Below, one piece after another: positions 33,613 to 42,284 of a stretch of DNA of 64,000 nt. The notes beneath the pieces were generated by a model, which worked only from the letters and a program-made list of their open reading frames with translations, ran no database searches and was not told the DNA's origin. How positions within the stretch are numbered: position 1 is the first letter of the stretch; every line of letters begins with the position of its first letter. Position numbers and translations under genes: made by a program. The DNA is taken from contig JAZOVZ010000041.1 in the NCBI GenBank assembly GCA_045658965.1, positions 46,413-110,412 on the forward strand. Reading direction: 5' to 3'. Source of the DNA: SVQP01 sp045658965 (lineage in GTDB: Bacteria; Bacillota; Clostridia; Oscillospirales; CAG-272).

Positions 33613-33641
33613 ATTATACTGCATATCTCGGATTTTTTCAA
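33613..33641 (-). promoter_or_regulatory. pgi promoter
   Basis: Minus strand TTGAAA (33636-33641), 17-bp spacer, TATAAT (33613-33618). Confidence 0.75.
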
Positions 33642-33663
33642 GCCCCGAAAACGCATTTTTATA

Positions 33664-34884
33664 TTAAATCAGCAGAAATTTTGCAAATATTCTACCAAGA
33701 ACACCCCAAAATCCGATTTTTTCGATATTTTCTGTACTAAGAATACTCACGCTTCCAATCTGCTTTCCATTCAGCGTATAGATTACCTTACCAAGTTTGT
33801 CCCCGACACGTATCGGTGCTGCAAATGAAGGTGCTTCCAACTCGGCTTGCTCTTGAATTTTCGCAATATCGGCTTTGGGCATGACGCAGTAAAACCCACC
33901 AAATTCTGCATTGACTTTGTTTTTCGTGCCTCCCGTTACCGGAATATCATACAACTTTCCTGCGGGTTTTGAGAACAACCCATAATTTGCGAATCCCCAA
34001 TCAAGCAGCTGAGTCGCGATCTTGTTACGCGTATCCCTGTTCTCTGCCCCCATAATCACACAGATCAGTGTCATGCCGTCGCGCTGCGCGGTTGCGCTGA
34101 CGCAAAAGCCTGCCTTTGAGGTTGATCCTGTTTTCAACCCGTTACATCCCTTGTAAAAACGTACGAGTCTGTTTGTATTGGTCAGCCCGAACGCCCCGTC
34201 TCTGATCGTATCCATCCAGATCGAGCTGTATTCCAGTATTTTTTCGTGCTTGATCAGCTCGCGCGACATGATGGCAATATCGCGCGCGGACGTATAATGG
34301 TTTAGAGTCGTGTCATCAAGCCCGTTGGTGTTCTCAAATTTGGTGTTGATCATATCAAGCTGCAACGCCTTGTCATTCATCATTTTCACAAAGGATTGCT
34401 CGCTTCCTGCGATATGCTCGGCAAGTGCGAGTGCTGCATCGTTTGCAGACGCAATAACTACACTCTTGATCATATCCTCCACACTCATGCGCTCGCCTTC
34501 TTTTAAGTAGATCTGCGAGCCGCCCATGGAGCATGCATGGGCGCTTGCTGTGACCGTGTCGTCCCATTTGATCTTCCCCTGCTCGATCGCCTCCATAACA
34601 AGCAACAGTGACATGATCTTTGTCACAGAAGCAGGCGGCAAGCTTTCATCCGCGTTCTTTTCAAACAGCACCTCACCGGTCTGTGCTTCCATTAATATTG
34701 CTGATTTACAATCAATCTCCCCTTCAAACGTGACCTTTTTATCGGTCGTTTCCCACAGCGCCCAATCCTCCTCGCTGATCGGTACCGTCTGCGCTCCTGC
34801 TGCCATGGTCGAGACCATCAGCACCACCATCATACTGCCTGCCAACACTCTAAGCCAAATCTTTCGCGTTTTTCCTGACATCAT
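33664..34884 (-). CDS. D-alanyl-D-alanine carboxypeptidase, DacF/PBP5 type
   Basis: Secreted penicillin-binding peptidase (S11) that trims the terminal D-Ala of peptidoglycan stem peptides, 406 aa. An N-terminal signal peptide (residues ~8-31, ending MAAGAQ) leads the protein out of the cell. The active site is complete: Ser86-x-x-Lys89 (SVTK), Ser146-Ala-Asn148 and Lys251-Thr-Gly253. A C-terminal beta domain follows and a last hydrophobic/amphipathic segment (FWGVLGRIFAKFLLI) may anchor it. DacF and DacB are sporulation-linked in Bacillus; which homologue this is cannot be settled. GAAAGGGGTGAAGT precedes the ATG at 34884. Confidence 0.92.
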   Translation of the reverse strand: MMSGKTRKIWLRVLAGSMMVVLMVSTMAAGAQTVPISEEDWALWETTDKKVTFEGEIDCKSAILMEAQTGEVLFEKNADESLPPASVTKIMSLLLVMEAIEQGKIKWDDTVTASAHACSMGGSQIYLKEGERMSVEDMIKSVVIASANDAALALAEHIAGSEQSFVKMMNDKALQLDMINTKFENTNGLDDTTLNHYTSARDIAIMSRELIKHEKILEYSSIWMDTIRDGAFGLTNTNRLVRFYKGCNGLKTGSTSKAGFCVSATAQRDGMTLICVIMGAENRDTRNKIATQLLDWGFANYGLFSKPAGKLYDIPVTGGTKNKVNAEFGGFYCVMPKADIAKIQEQAELEAPSFAAPIRVGDKLGKVIYTLNGKQIGSVSILSTENIEKIGFWGVLGRIFAKFLLI

Positions 34885-34929
34885 ACTTCACCCCTTTCGA
34901 TGCAATATATGACGTCCGTTACTCATGTA

Positions 34930-34964
34930 TGAAAAAACCGACTCGCCATGCGAGCCGGTTTTCA
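34930..34964 (-). terminator. Terminator after galM
   Basis: Hairpin pairing GAAAAAACCG with CGGTTTTC through a GC stem with one mismatch, just downstream of the galM stop on the minus strand, ending in T's on that strand. Confidence 0.7.
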
Positions 34965-34968
34965 AAAA

Positions 34969-36024
34969 TTATTTTACATAGAACTTAAATTCGGTGGTGG
35001 TATTATAAAGCTCACCGGGCTTTAAGACGCAGTTGGTAAAGTCAGGACGATTGGGACTGTCGGGCATGATCTGGGTTTCTAAGCAGAAGGCATTTTGCGT
35101 TGCCTTTCTGTAACCGCCATAGAACGGGTGTCCGTCGTCGGTTAAGAAGTTGCCGCTATAGAACTGCACGCAGGGCAGATCGGTACGCAAGTCCATCGCT
35201 CTGCCGGTCACCGGATCGTACGCGGTTGCCACGCGCTTGATCTGACCGTCGTAGTTATCAAAGCACCAGCAATGGTCATAGCCGCCTGCGATCTTAAGAT
35301 CGTTGTCCTCGACAAAGAAATCCTGTCCGATGGGCTTCGCGGTACGGAAATCGAAAGGCGTTCCCTCTACCGATGCAATTTCAGTGGGAATCAACTGCTC
35401 GTCGGTTTTGAGATAGCGACCCGCATCCATTTGCAGCACCTGATCAAACACCTTACCGGATGCATAGCCACCCAGATTGAAATATGCGTGATTGGTCAGG
35501 CTGATGACGGTCGTTTTATCGGTAATCGCCTTATAATCGATTGCAAGCGTATCATCCTCTGTAATACGGTAAGTCACGGTGCAGGTCAGCTCACCGGGAA
35601 ATCCCTCGTCCATATCGGGAGAGATCAGTGAGAAATAAACGCTGGGCTGCGTGGTATCCGAGTAAGAGGATGCCCACAGCTTATGCGAAAAACCAACCTT
35701 ACCGCCGTGCAGCGTATTGCTATTATTGTTGGGATACAGCGTGTATTCCTTCCCTTCCAAGGTAAAGCGCGCGCCGCCGATGCGGTTGCCAAAGCGACCG
35801 ATCAGGGCACCGACGTACCCGTCGGACTCCATAAGGTCTTTCAAACAGTCATAGCCGCAAAGCACGTTGGTAAAGCAGCCGTTCTTATCGGGTGCCTCAA
35901 TGCTCATGAGCGTGCCGCCGAATTCACAAACCTTGGCACGAATACCGCCTACGTGGTGCTGCAAGGTATAAACGTATACCTCGCGTCCATCGGGCATATA
36001 GCCGAACAATTCTTTGGTTACCAT
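34969..36024 (-). CDS. galM: Aldose 1-epimerase (mutarotase)
   Basis: Interconverts alpha- and beta-anomers of galactose or glucose, 351 aa. The beta-sandwich fold motifs are GRFGNRIGGARF (substrate arginine), NNNSNTLHGGKVGF, the catalytic His in TNHAYFNLGG and the catalytic Glu in FCLETQIMPDSPN. ATG at 36024 overlaps the last codons of galE (whose stop occupies 36030-36032) by spacing of a few bases, so the two are coupled. It is the last gene of the sugar operon that begins with the nucleotidyltransferase at 39092 and is followed by a terminator. Confidence 0.93.
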   Translation of the reverse strand: MVTKELFGYMPDGREVYVYTLQHHVGGIRAKVCEFGGTLMSIEAPDKNGCFTNVLCGYDCLKDLMESDGYVGALIGRFGNRIGGARFTLEGKEYTLYPNNNSNTLHGGKVGFSHKLWASSYSDTTQPSVYFSLISPDMDEGFPGELTCTVTYRITEDDTLAIDYKAITDKTTVISLTNHAYFNLGGYASGKVFDQVLQMDAGRYLKTDEQLIPTEIASVEGTPFDFRTAKPIGQDFFVEDNDLKIAGGYDHCWCFDNYDGQIKRVATAYDPVTGRAMDLRTDLPCVQFYSGNFLTDDGHPFYGGYRKATQNAFCLETQIMPDSPNRPDFTNCVLKPGELYNTTTEFKFYVK

Positions 36025-36029
36025 ATCAT

Positions 36030-37049
36030 TTATTCTCCATATCCGTCCGGATTCATGGTTTGCCAACGATATGCATCCTCGCACATACGGTTAATATCGT
36101 ATTTTGCTTTCCAGCCAAGCTCTTTTTCTGCCTTGGCAGGATCTGCATAGCAGGTTGCGATATCACCGGGACGGCGCTCCACAATGCGGTAAGGCAGGGG
36201 CTTGCCCGTAGCCTTTTCAAATGCGTGTACAACCTCAAGCACCGAATATCCCTTGCCTGTGCCGATATTGAAGTAATCAATTCCCTCTTTGCTCATAGCC
36301 AGCTCAAGTGCGGAAAGATGCGCCTGTGCAAGGTCCACGACGTGAATATAGTCACGCACGCCAGTACCGTCGGGTGTGGGATAGTCATTGCCGTAAACGC
36401 GCAGATATTCGCGCTTGCCGGATGCAACCTGGGTAATATAAGGAAGCAGATTGTTGGGAATTCCATTGGGATCTTCACCGATCAAGCCGCTCTCGTGTGC
36501 ACCGATGGGGTTAAAATAGCGCAAAATGGAAATTCTCCACGAAGGGTCGGAAACAAAGGTATCCTTGAGAATACGCTCGATCATGTGCTTGGTCTCACCG
36601 TAAGGGTTGGTGGTGTTGCCCGTGGGGAAATCCTCTCTGATCGGCACGGTTGCAGGATCACCGTAAACCGTTGCGGAAGAGCTGAAAACGATAGTCTTTA
36701 CGTTATGCTCTTTCATGGAATTACAGAGGTTGATCGTGCCTGTGAGATTATTGTGATAGTATGCAAGAGGCATGCTGACAGATTCGCCGACCGCCTTAAG
36801 ACCTGCGAAGTGAATGCAGGAATCGATCTCGGGGCACTCGTCAAACATGCGGTCAACCGCAGGCTTATCCAAAAGGTCGATTTCGTAGAATTTGAAGTCC
36901 TTGCCGGTGATCTTGCGAATACGATCCAATACGCAAGGCTTGCTGTTAGAGAAGTTATCTAAAATGACAAGCTCATAGCCCTTATTCAAAAATTCAACTG
37001 CAGCGTGAGAGCCGATAAAGCCCGCACCGCCCGTAATCAATACTGCCAT
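36030..37049 (-). CDS. galE: UDP-glucose 4-epimerase
   Basis: NAD-dependent epimerase of the short-chain dehydrogenase family, 339 aa, interconverting UDP-glucose and UDP-galactose, and in some bacteria UDP-GlcNAc and UDP-GalNAc. The Rossmann motif is GGAGFIGSH at residues ~7-15; the catalytic Ser-Tyr-Lys set shows as SSSATVYGD and NPYGETKHM. GVRDYIHVVDLAQAH is also typical. It is preceded by GGAGGACC and lies between the kinase (18 bp gap) and galM, in an order that supports use of galactose or N-acetylhexosamine residues. Confidence 0.96.
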   Translation of the reverse strand: MAVLITGGAGFIGSHAAVEFLNKGYELVILDNFSNSKPCVLDRIRKITGKDFKFYEIDLLDKPAVDRMFDECPEIDSCIHFAGLKAVGESVSMPLAYYHNNLTGTINLCNSMKEHNVKTIVFSSSATVYGDPATVPIREDFPTGNTTNPYGETKHMIERILKDTFVSDPSWRISILRYFNPIGAHESGLIGEDPNGIPNNLLPYITQVASGKREYLRVYGNDYPTPDGTGVRDYIHVVDLAQAHLSALELAMSKEGIDYFNIGTGKGYSVLEVVHAFEKATGKPLPYRIVERRPGDIATCYADPAKAEKELGWKAKYDINRMCEDAYRWQTMNPDGYGE

Positions 37050-37066
37050 TTGTGGGTCCTCCGTTT

Positions 37067-38167
37067 TTACAAATATTTTTGAATGATCAAATTCATCTGA
37101 TCCATTTTTTGTTCCATATCGGCAACCAGCTTAAACTGATTACGCGCACGGTCAAGATTATGCTGAGAATACGACGTCCTGAAATAGGTGTCACCGTTGA
37201 GGTAATCGGTCAGGAAGCGAATACCCGTTTCCAAGGTCAATATGTATGCACCCATGGGCAAGGAGAGGATCTCCTCTTCGGTCAGCGAATGATCAAGCCC
37301 TTCGATAAAACCCTTCGCAAAGGCATCAAACATTTCAAGTCTGACGTACACCTTGTCAAGATCGGTCTCGTCCTCTGCGGCAGACGATGCACCAAAACGA
37401 ATGCTGTCACCAAAATCAGCCAGAACCGAACCGGGCATGACGGTATCCAGGTCGATTACGCAAATTCCCTCACCCGTTTCATTATCAAGCATGATATTGT
37501 TGAGCTTGGTGTCGTTATGCGTCACGCGCAGAGGAATTCTGCCGTCTGCAATACGCTCGTTGATATAGCTGCAGACTTCCTGTCTGCGCAGCACGAATGC
37601 GATCTCGTCACGCACGCTCTCGCGTCTGTCGGCTGCATTGTTTTCCATTGCGGTAATAAACTGATTGAATCTATCCTCGGTATTATGGAAATTCGGAATC
37701 GATTCAAACAAAACGGATGCGTCAAAATCAGCAAGCTGACGCTGGAAAATACCGAACGCCTTGCCCACCTTAGTAAACATTTCTTCGGATTCCACAGCCT
37801 GGTAGCAGGTTGCGTTCTCAACGAAATCATAAGCACGCCAATAATTTCCGTTTTGATCCAAATACGCATAATGACCGTCCTTGGCGGCAACCACATGCAG
37901 CGTACCGCGTTCAACGTCGCCTCCGGTTGCGATCAGCTTACTTTCAATATGCTTGGTTACGTGCAGAATATTCTGCATAACTTCGTCGGGCTTTTTGAAA
38001 ATGTTGGTATTCACGATCTGCATAACGTAGCGATGCAATCCGTCTTCTGCGCTGCAATCAACGAAATAGGTAGAGTTGATATGCCCCGTTGTGCATTCGG
38101 TTACCGAAATGGGTTGTCCCATGAAATTAAAATGCTCGGCTATTAAAAAAATTTGTGCTTGATTCAT
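37067..38167 (-). CDS. NahK-like N-acetylhexosamine kinase (phosphotransferase family)
   Basis: A 366-aa member of the aminoglycoside-phosphotransferase fold. The Brenner motif is THNDTKLNNIMLD, with metal motif IDLDTVMPGSV and then DFGDSIRFGA. This exact style (THNDTKxNN, DLDTVMPG) matches bifidobacterial NahK, the anomeric 1-kinase for GlcNAc/GalNAc in lacto-N-biose/galacto-N-biose use; some such proteins were once annotated as mucin desulfatases. Substrate is inferred. Start ATG 38167 has GAAAGGA at proper distance; a longer in-frame extension is rejected. It lies between the nucleotidyltransferase and galE. Confidence 0.8.
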   Translation of the reverse strand: MNQAQIFLIAEHFNFMGQPISVTECTTGHINSTYFVDCSAEDGLHRYVMQIVNTNIFKKPDEVMQNILHVTKHIESKLIATGGDVERGTLHVVAAKDGHYAYLDQNGNYWRAYDFVENATCYQAVESEEMFTKVGKAFGIFQRQLADFDASVLFESIPNFHNTEDRFNQFITAMENNAADRRESVRDEIAFVLRRQEVCSYINERIADGRIPLRVTHNDTKLNNIMLDNETGEGICVIDLDTVMPGSVLADFGDSIRFGASSAAEDETDLDKVYVRLEMFDAFAKGFIEGLDHSLTEEEILSLPMGAYILTLETGIRFLTDYLNGDTYFRTSYSQHNLDRARNQFKLVADMEQKMDQMNLIIQKYL

Positions 38168-38195
38168 AACATTCCTTTCAATGCTGTTTGTTTTT

Positions 38196-39092
38196 TCAGT
38201 TCCAAAGCGAATCCGGATATACGCCGCTTTCAATCATGCTCTTGATGGAAGACTTCACGTATTCCTTATCTTGCGTATAAGTTACACCGTACCATTGTGC
38301 GTCGGTTTTATAAACTCTTACGTCGCAAAGACCTGCCTTCATAAAGCTATCAACTGCGCCTGGAATAAAATATTCGCTCTTGAGTTCGGTGCCTCTCTGT
38401 GCAAGAAATTCTTTGAAGCCATCGGCAAGTTTGGAGGCGATCGACGGTGTCATGCCCCAGAAGTTCATCGATACCACGGTATCTCTCGGGAGCATCACCC
38501 AATCCCCGTTCTCATCGCGATAAGCTGCATCTTCACCAACACGCTTAATATCCGTGCGTTCGGTCACACCGTCCAGCATGCCGTTCTCATTGACAAAGCA
38601 CTGTCCGCGCGAGACCGTTCCGCTATCCGAAAGCGTGTTGCCAAGGCTATAGCCCACCATACAATAATGATCTCCGTCAGCATGGTTTTTCAAATGCTCA
38701 GCAGCCTTAAAGAAAGCATCACGACCGTAAAAGTCATCCGAATTGATCACAGCAAAGCATTCTGTCAAATATTCTCTTGCCGCATAAAGTGCGTGACCCG
38801 TGCCCCAAGGCTTTACTCTGCCTTCGGGAACCGTATAGCCATCGGGCAGATCGTCCAATTCCTGAAATGCATAAAAGGTCTGCACGTGCTGAGAGACTCT
38901 CTTTCCAACGGTTTCTGCAAATGCTTGATAATTTTCTTTCTTAATGATGAATACTACCTTATCAAAGCCCGCTTGAATAGCGTCATAAATAGAAAAATCA
39001 ATGATAAATTCTCCGTGCTCAGTCATGGGATCAATTTGCTTGAGTCCACCGTAACGAGAGCCCATACCCGCTGCTAAAATTACAAGTGTCAT
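38196..39092 (-). CDS. Sugar nucleotidyltransferase (UTP-hexose-1-phosphate uridylyltransferase-like)
   Basis: A 298-aa NTP-transferase of the GT-A fold. The N-terminus VILAAGMGSRYGGLKQID is the nucleotide-binding loop with the conserved Gly-x-Gly-x-Arg-tyr pattern; INSDDFYG provides the metal-binding Asp. It would activate a sugar-1-phosphate made by the adjacent NahK-like kinase, whose product galE then epimerises. The exact sugar (hexose or N-acetylhexosamine) is unproven. ATG at 39092 follows AAGGAGGAG. It is the first gene of the four-gene reverse-strand operon, with promoter at 39137-39165. Confidence 0.82.
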   Translation of the reverse strand: MTLVILAAGMGSRYGGLKQIDPMTEHGEFIIDFSIYDAIQAGFDKVVFIIKKENYQAFAETVGKRVSQHVQTFYAFQELDDLPDGYTVPEGRVKPWGTGHALYAAREYLTECFAVINSDDFYGRDAFFKAAEHLKNHADGDHYCMVGYSLGNTLSDSGTVSRGQCFVNENGMLDGVTERTDIKRVGEDAAYRDENGDWVMLPRDTVVSMNFWGMTPSIASKLADGFKEFLAQRGTELKSEYFIPGAVDSFMKAGLCDVRVYKTDAQWYGVTYTQDKEYVKSSIKSMIESGVYPDSLWN

Positions 39093-39136
39093 TGTGCTCC
39101 TCCTTATTTATATCCGGTTTGTACCTGTATATTATA

Positions 39137-39165
39137 ATTATACTACAATAATACCGAAAATGCAA
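39137..39165 (-). promoter_or_regulatory. Promoter of the nucleotidyltransferase-nahK-galE-galM operon
   Basis: Minus strand TTGCAT (39160-39165), 17-bp spacer, TATAAT (39137-39142). Confidence 0.75.
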
Positions 39166-39207
39166 TATCATAAGTGTGAATTTTCGATTCTTTTGTGTGT
39201 TTTTCTA

Positions 39208-39257
39208 TTGACAATTCGGATAAAATTTATTATAATAAAGTGTATCATATGAGACAC
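39208..39257 (+). promoter_or_regulatory. Crp/Fnr-gene promoter with near-perfect palindromic operator
   Basis: TTGACA (39208-39213), 17-bp spacer, TATAAT (39231-39236). Right after the -10 box lies GTGTATCATATGAGACAC (39240-39257), an 18-bp palindrome broken at one base pair. Its position over the start of transcription suits autorepression by the encoded Crp-family protein (inference). Confidence 0.65.
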
Positions 39258-39268
39258 ATGGAGGATGC

Positions 39269-39931
39269 ATGAAAGACATCACGCAAATCTTGAATAAGCT
39301 TCCGATCACGGCATGTGCAAGCACGAGCTGCATCGAGAAAGCCTCTTTGGTCGCTATGCCTGCGTTTATACGAATACAACGCGATCAGACGATCCTATCC
39401 CCCGGACAAACAGGCGACGCACTTTACGTGTTATGCGAAGGCCGTGCCGCCGCTTATTCTGCGGATGAGGACAAAAACGTGTTGCTGCGCACGTTTGAGC
39501 CCTATGAAATGTTCGGCATTTCCAACCTGTTTACAGATCAGCCTTTTGTCACAAAGATCATTGCCAAAACGGACTGCACCGTGCTTGTGTTGTATAAGCC
39601 GTTTTTGACCTATCTCATTGATCATGACGTTGCAGTGAGATACCAATATATCGCTTTTCTTGCCCAAAAAACACTGTATCTCAACCAAAAGATCTCTTGC
39701 TTGACTGCGGGATCAGCCGAACAAAAGTTAGCCTACTGGTTAGACGCGAATGCCAGCGGTGACGTTGTACACACGCAGATACCCATGAATGCGCTTTGCA
39801 CCATGCTGGATATCGGCAGAGCTTCCCTATACCGCGCTTTTGACAAGCTTGAACAAGAAGGCTTTATTATCCGTGAACAAAAAACGGTGCGGATTCTTGA
39901 CCGTGACCGTATGTTACATAAATACAAGTGA
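39269..39931 (+). CDS. Crp/Fnr-family transcriptional regulator
   Basis: A 220-aa protein with an N-terminal cyclic-nucleotide-binding-like beta-roll (ILSPGQTGDALYVLCEGRAA, residues ~40-65) and a C-terminal winged helix (CTMLDIGRASLYRAFDKLEQEGFI, ~173-196). It contains scattered cysteines near the N-terminus (CASTSC, residues 14-19), but not the Fnr 4Fe-4S spacing, so sensing by iron-sulfur cluster is uncertain. It is followed 16 bp later by an ABC-importer operon, which it probably regulates, and has a palindromic operator overlapping its own promoter. GGAGG precedes the ATG. Confidence 0.87.
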   Translation: MKDITQILNKLPITACASTSCIEKASLVAMPAFIRIQRDQTILSPGQTGDALYVLCEGRAAAYSADEDKNVLLRTFEPYEMFGISNLFTDQPFVTKIIAKTDCTVLVLYKPFLTYLIDHDVAVRYQYIAFLAQKTLYLNQKISCLTAGSAEQKLAYWLDANASGDVVHTQIPMNALCTMLDIGRASLYRAFDKLEQEGFIIREQKTVRILDRDRMLHKYK

Positions 39932-39947
39932 AAGGAAAAAACAACTC

Positions 39948-40952
39948 ATGAAAAACACAATCAAAATCTTCTCCGTACTTCTCACCCTCGCGCTTGCGCT
40001 TTTCGTGCTTACGGGCTGTATCAATCAAAATCCCGATCCCGAAAAAGTGCCTGCACTTGAAAACGTTAACGTAATGGTGCTCAACGGCACGACCGGCTTT
40101 GGCATGGCAAAGCTGATTTCTGACAACAAGAACGGCACTGCCGCTCTGCACTATACCGTTTCCGTTGAGACCGATGCTTCCAATATCACCGCATCTCTTG
40201 TCAGCGGCTCGTGCGACATCGCTGCTCTGCCCACCAATGCAGCAGCTAACGTAGCCATGAAAACAGGCGGCGGCGTTAAGGTCATTGCAGTCAATACGCT
40301 TGGCGTACTTTATGTCATGAACAACACCGAGAAGGTGTCTGTTTCCTCCTTTGAGGATCTGCGCGGCAAGACCGTTTACTGTCCCGCACAGAATCCCACC
40401 TTCCTGTTCAAGGCTGTATGCGAGGCAAACGGTTTAAAGGTTGGCGAGGATATCATCATTGATAACACCTATGCGCAGCCCGCGGATCTCCGCACGGCTC
40501 TCGCTTCCGGTCTGGTTGATATCGCTGTATTGCCCGAGCCTATGGTCACCATTGCCAAGAGTGCTAACGCTTCCCTGGCAGCCTCTCTTGATCTGACCGC
40601 AGAATGGGAAAAGCATTACCCCGCCAACTCCTTGATGCAGGGCTGTGTTGTTGTGCGCACCCAGTTTGCAGAGCAGCATCCCGACGCGGTTCAAGCATTT
40701 TTGAACGAATATAAAGCATCCATTGAATTTGTCAACGGTAATCCTACGGAAGCTGCCAATATGATCGTTGATGCAGGCATCTTCGCGCAGGCACCCGTAG
40801 CGGCAAAGGCGATCCCCAATTCCAATATCTGCTATATTGACGGTGCCGAAATGAAAGCGGGCTTGCAGAAGTTCTATGAAATCCTGTACGCTGTCGCTCC
40901 CGCTTCGATTGGCGGTCAGCTGCCTGCAGATGACTTCTATTACGTTCCGTGA
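39948..40952 (+). CDS. ABC transporter substrate-binding lipoprotein (NMT1/SsuA-like)
   Basis: Extracytoplasmic solute-binding protein, 334 aa. The signal peptide ends at a lipobox (VLTGC, Cys near residue 25), so it is anchored in the outer face of the membrane. The NMT1/THI5-like segments are MVLNGTTGFGMAKLI, GSCDIAALPTNAA, DLRGKTVYCP and LVDIAVLPEPMV. This family serves nitrate, sulfonate, bicarbonate or pyrimidine uptake; the ligand cannot be read from the sequence. It begins an importer operon behind the Crp-family gene: binding protein, permease, ATPase, with very short spacers. Confidence 0.87.
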   Translation: MKNTIKIFSVLLTLALALFVLTGCINQNPDPEKVPALENVNVMVLNGTTGFGMAKLISDNKNGTAALHYTVSVETDASNITASLVSGSCDIAALPTNAAANVAMKTGGGVKVIAVNTLGVLYVMNNTEKVSVSSFEDLRGKTVYCPAQNPTFLFKAVCEANGLKVGEDIIIDNTYAQPADLRTALASGLVDIAVLPEPMVTIAKSANASLAASLDLTAEWEKHYPANSLMQGCVVVRTQFAEQHPDAVQAFLNEYKASIEFVNGNPTEAANMIVDAGIFAQAPVAAKAIPNSNICYIDGAEMKAGLQKFYEILYAVAPASIGGQLPADDFYYVP

Positions 40953-40959
40953 TCATTCC

Positions 40960-41721
40960 ATGAAACGCATTCTTAAATACACACTTATCGTATTATTCTG
41001 GCTGGGGCTTTGGTGGGCGGTATCCGCTATTGTGAATTTGCCGCTCATCCTCCCCTCTCCCATTGACGTATTGATCAAGCTGGGAGAAATGAGCGCGACA
41101 ACGCTTTTCTGGCGTGTCATGCTGATCTCATCAATACGCGTGCTCATTGGCATAGTGATCTCATACGCAGCCGCTTTTGCGCTTGCGCTTGTATGCCACC
41201 GCGTCAAATTCTTGTACGACTTTTTCATGCCCGCAATTTCCGTTATCAAGACCACGCCGGTCACTTCGTTTATATTGATCGCGTTCGTTCTGATGCACCG
41301 CGATATGATCCCGGGCTTGATCGCCGCGCTGATCGTATTCCCTGTTGTGTTTTCCAATACGATTGAAGGACTTCGAGCAGTACGCCCGGAGCTGGTGGAA
41401 ACGGCAACGGCATACAATCTCCGCTTCAGAGATCGCGCCAAATGCATCTGGATTCCAACGCTGCGTCCGTTTATGATCTCGGCAGCTGGTGCATCGGTCG
41501 GTCTTGCGATCAAAGCAGGAGTTGCTGCGGAGGTGCTGATCTGCCCGGAGGTTTCGGTTGGCAAATATATCTTCCAAGCAAAGCAAAATATGGAATACGT
41601 TGAGCTGTTCGCCTGGACGGTAGCCATCGTCATCTTTAGTTATCTTTTGGATATAGCATTCAAGCTGGCGCTTAAGCGCATCAAGCGCATGACCAGAAAG
41701 GAGGCTGCTTATGAAAATTGA
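40960..41721 (+). CDS. ABC transporter permease (SsuC/TauC-like)
   Basis: Membrane subunit of the importer, 253 aa, with six predicted helices (for example YTLIVLFWLGLWWAV, ISYAAAFALALVC, FILIAFVLMH, LIAALIVFPVVFS, AVIIFSYLLDIAF). The cytoplasmic EAA-loop region EGLRAVRPELVETATAYNLR contacts the ATPase. It starts 7 bp after the binding-protein stop, without a strong Shine-Dalgarno, suggesting coupling, and overlaps the ATPase gene by 11 bp. Best family match is the binding-protein-dependent transport permeases for sulfonate or nitrate-type solutes. Confidence 0.88.
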   Translation: MKRILKYTLIVLFWLGLWWAVSAIVNLPLILPSPIDVLIKLGEMSATTLFWRVMLISSIRVLIGIVISYAAAFALALVCHRVKFLYDFFMPAISVIKTTPVTSFILIAFVLMHRDMIPGLIAALIVFPVVFSNTIEGLRAVRPELVETATAYNLRFRDRAKCIWIPTLRPFMISAAGASVGLAIKAGVAAEVLICPEVSVGKYIFQAKQNMEYVELFAWTVAIVIFSYLLDIAFKLALKRIKRMTRKEAAYEN

Positions 41722-42280
41722 GCATTTGTCCTTCTCTTTTGACAACAAACAAATTTTTGACGATCTCAACCTTGAAATCAAGGACGGCAGTATCACGGCT
41801 TTGATGGCACCCTCCGGACATGGCAAAACAACGCTGCTTCGGTTGATTGCCGGCCTCATCAAACCGCAAAGCGGAAATATTGAAACGCACGGACAATCCG
41901 TCGGCATCATGTTTCAGGAGCCGCGCTTGTTCGGACAATTGACCGCTCTGCAAAACGTCATGCTTGTCATCAAAGACAAGCAACAAAAAAAAGAACGCGC
42001 TCTACAGTTACTGCAAGCCTTTGGCGTATCGGATGCATCCGACAAGTATCCGGACGAGCTTTCAGGCGGTATGGCAAAGCGCGTCAGCCTTGCCAGAGCG
42101 ATCGCGTATGATCCCGATATTTTGCTGTTGGACGAGCCCTTCTCCGCATTGGACGAAAATACCAAGGCAGAGGTAATTGCCTCCACCAAGCAGCTTCTCA
42201 ATGGCAAAACGGTATTACTGGTCACACACGATGCAAAAGAAGCGGCGGCGTTTGCCGACCATATCGTAACCTTATCGTAA
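41711..42280 (+). CDS. ABC transporter ATP-binding protein, unusually short
   Basis: ATPase subunit of the importer. All sites are present: Walker A APSGHGKTTLL, Q-loop MFQEPRLFG, signature LSGGMAKRVSLARA, Walker B ILLLDEPFSALDE and H-loop LVTHDAKEA. At 189 aa it is much shorter than the usual 240-260 aa SsuB/TauB proteins, mainly through a shortened region between Walker A and Q-loop and a missing C-terminal extension. It overlaps the permease gene by 11 bp and starts behind AGGAGG. It ends the operon at a terminator. Confidence 0.9.
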   Translation: MKIEHLSFSFDNKQIFDDLNLEIKDGSITALMAPSGHGKTTLLRLIAGLIKPQSGNIETHGQSVGIMFQEPRLFGQLTALQNVMLVIKDKQQKKERALQLLQAFGVSDASDKYPDELSGGMAKRVSLARAIAYDPDILLLDEPFSALDENTKAEVIASTKQLLNGKTVLLVTHDAKEAAAFADHIVTLS

Positions 42281-42284
42281 ATAA

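Noticed and set aside
32251..33828. Long open frame on the opposite strand of pgi (525 codons)
   Set aside because: Exactly antisense to an unambiguous gene; no ribosome binding site, low-quality composition. It arises from codon bias. Similar long antisense frames over the rhamnosidase (44127-45680), argG (9114-10313) and the poly-Cys gene (28309-29295) are rejected for the same reason.
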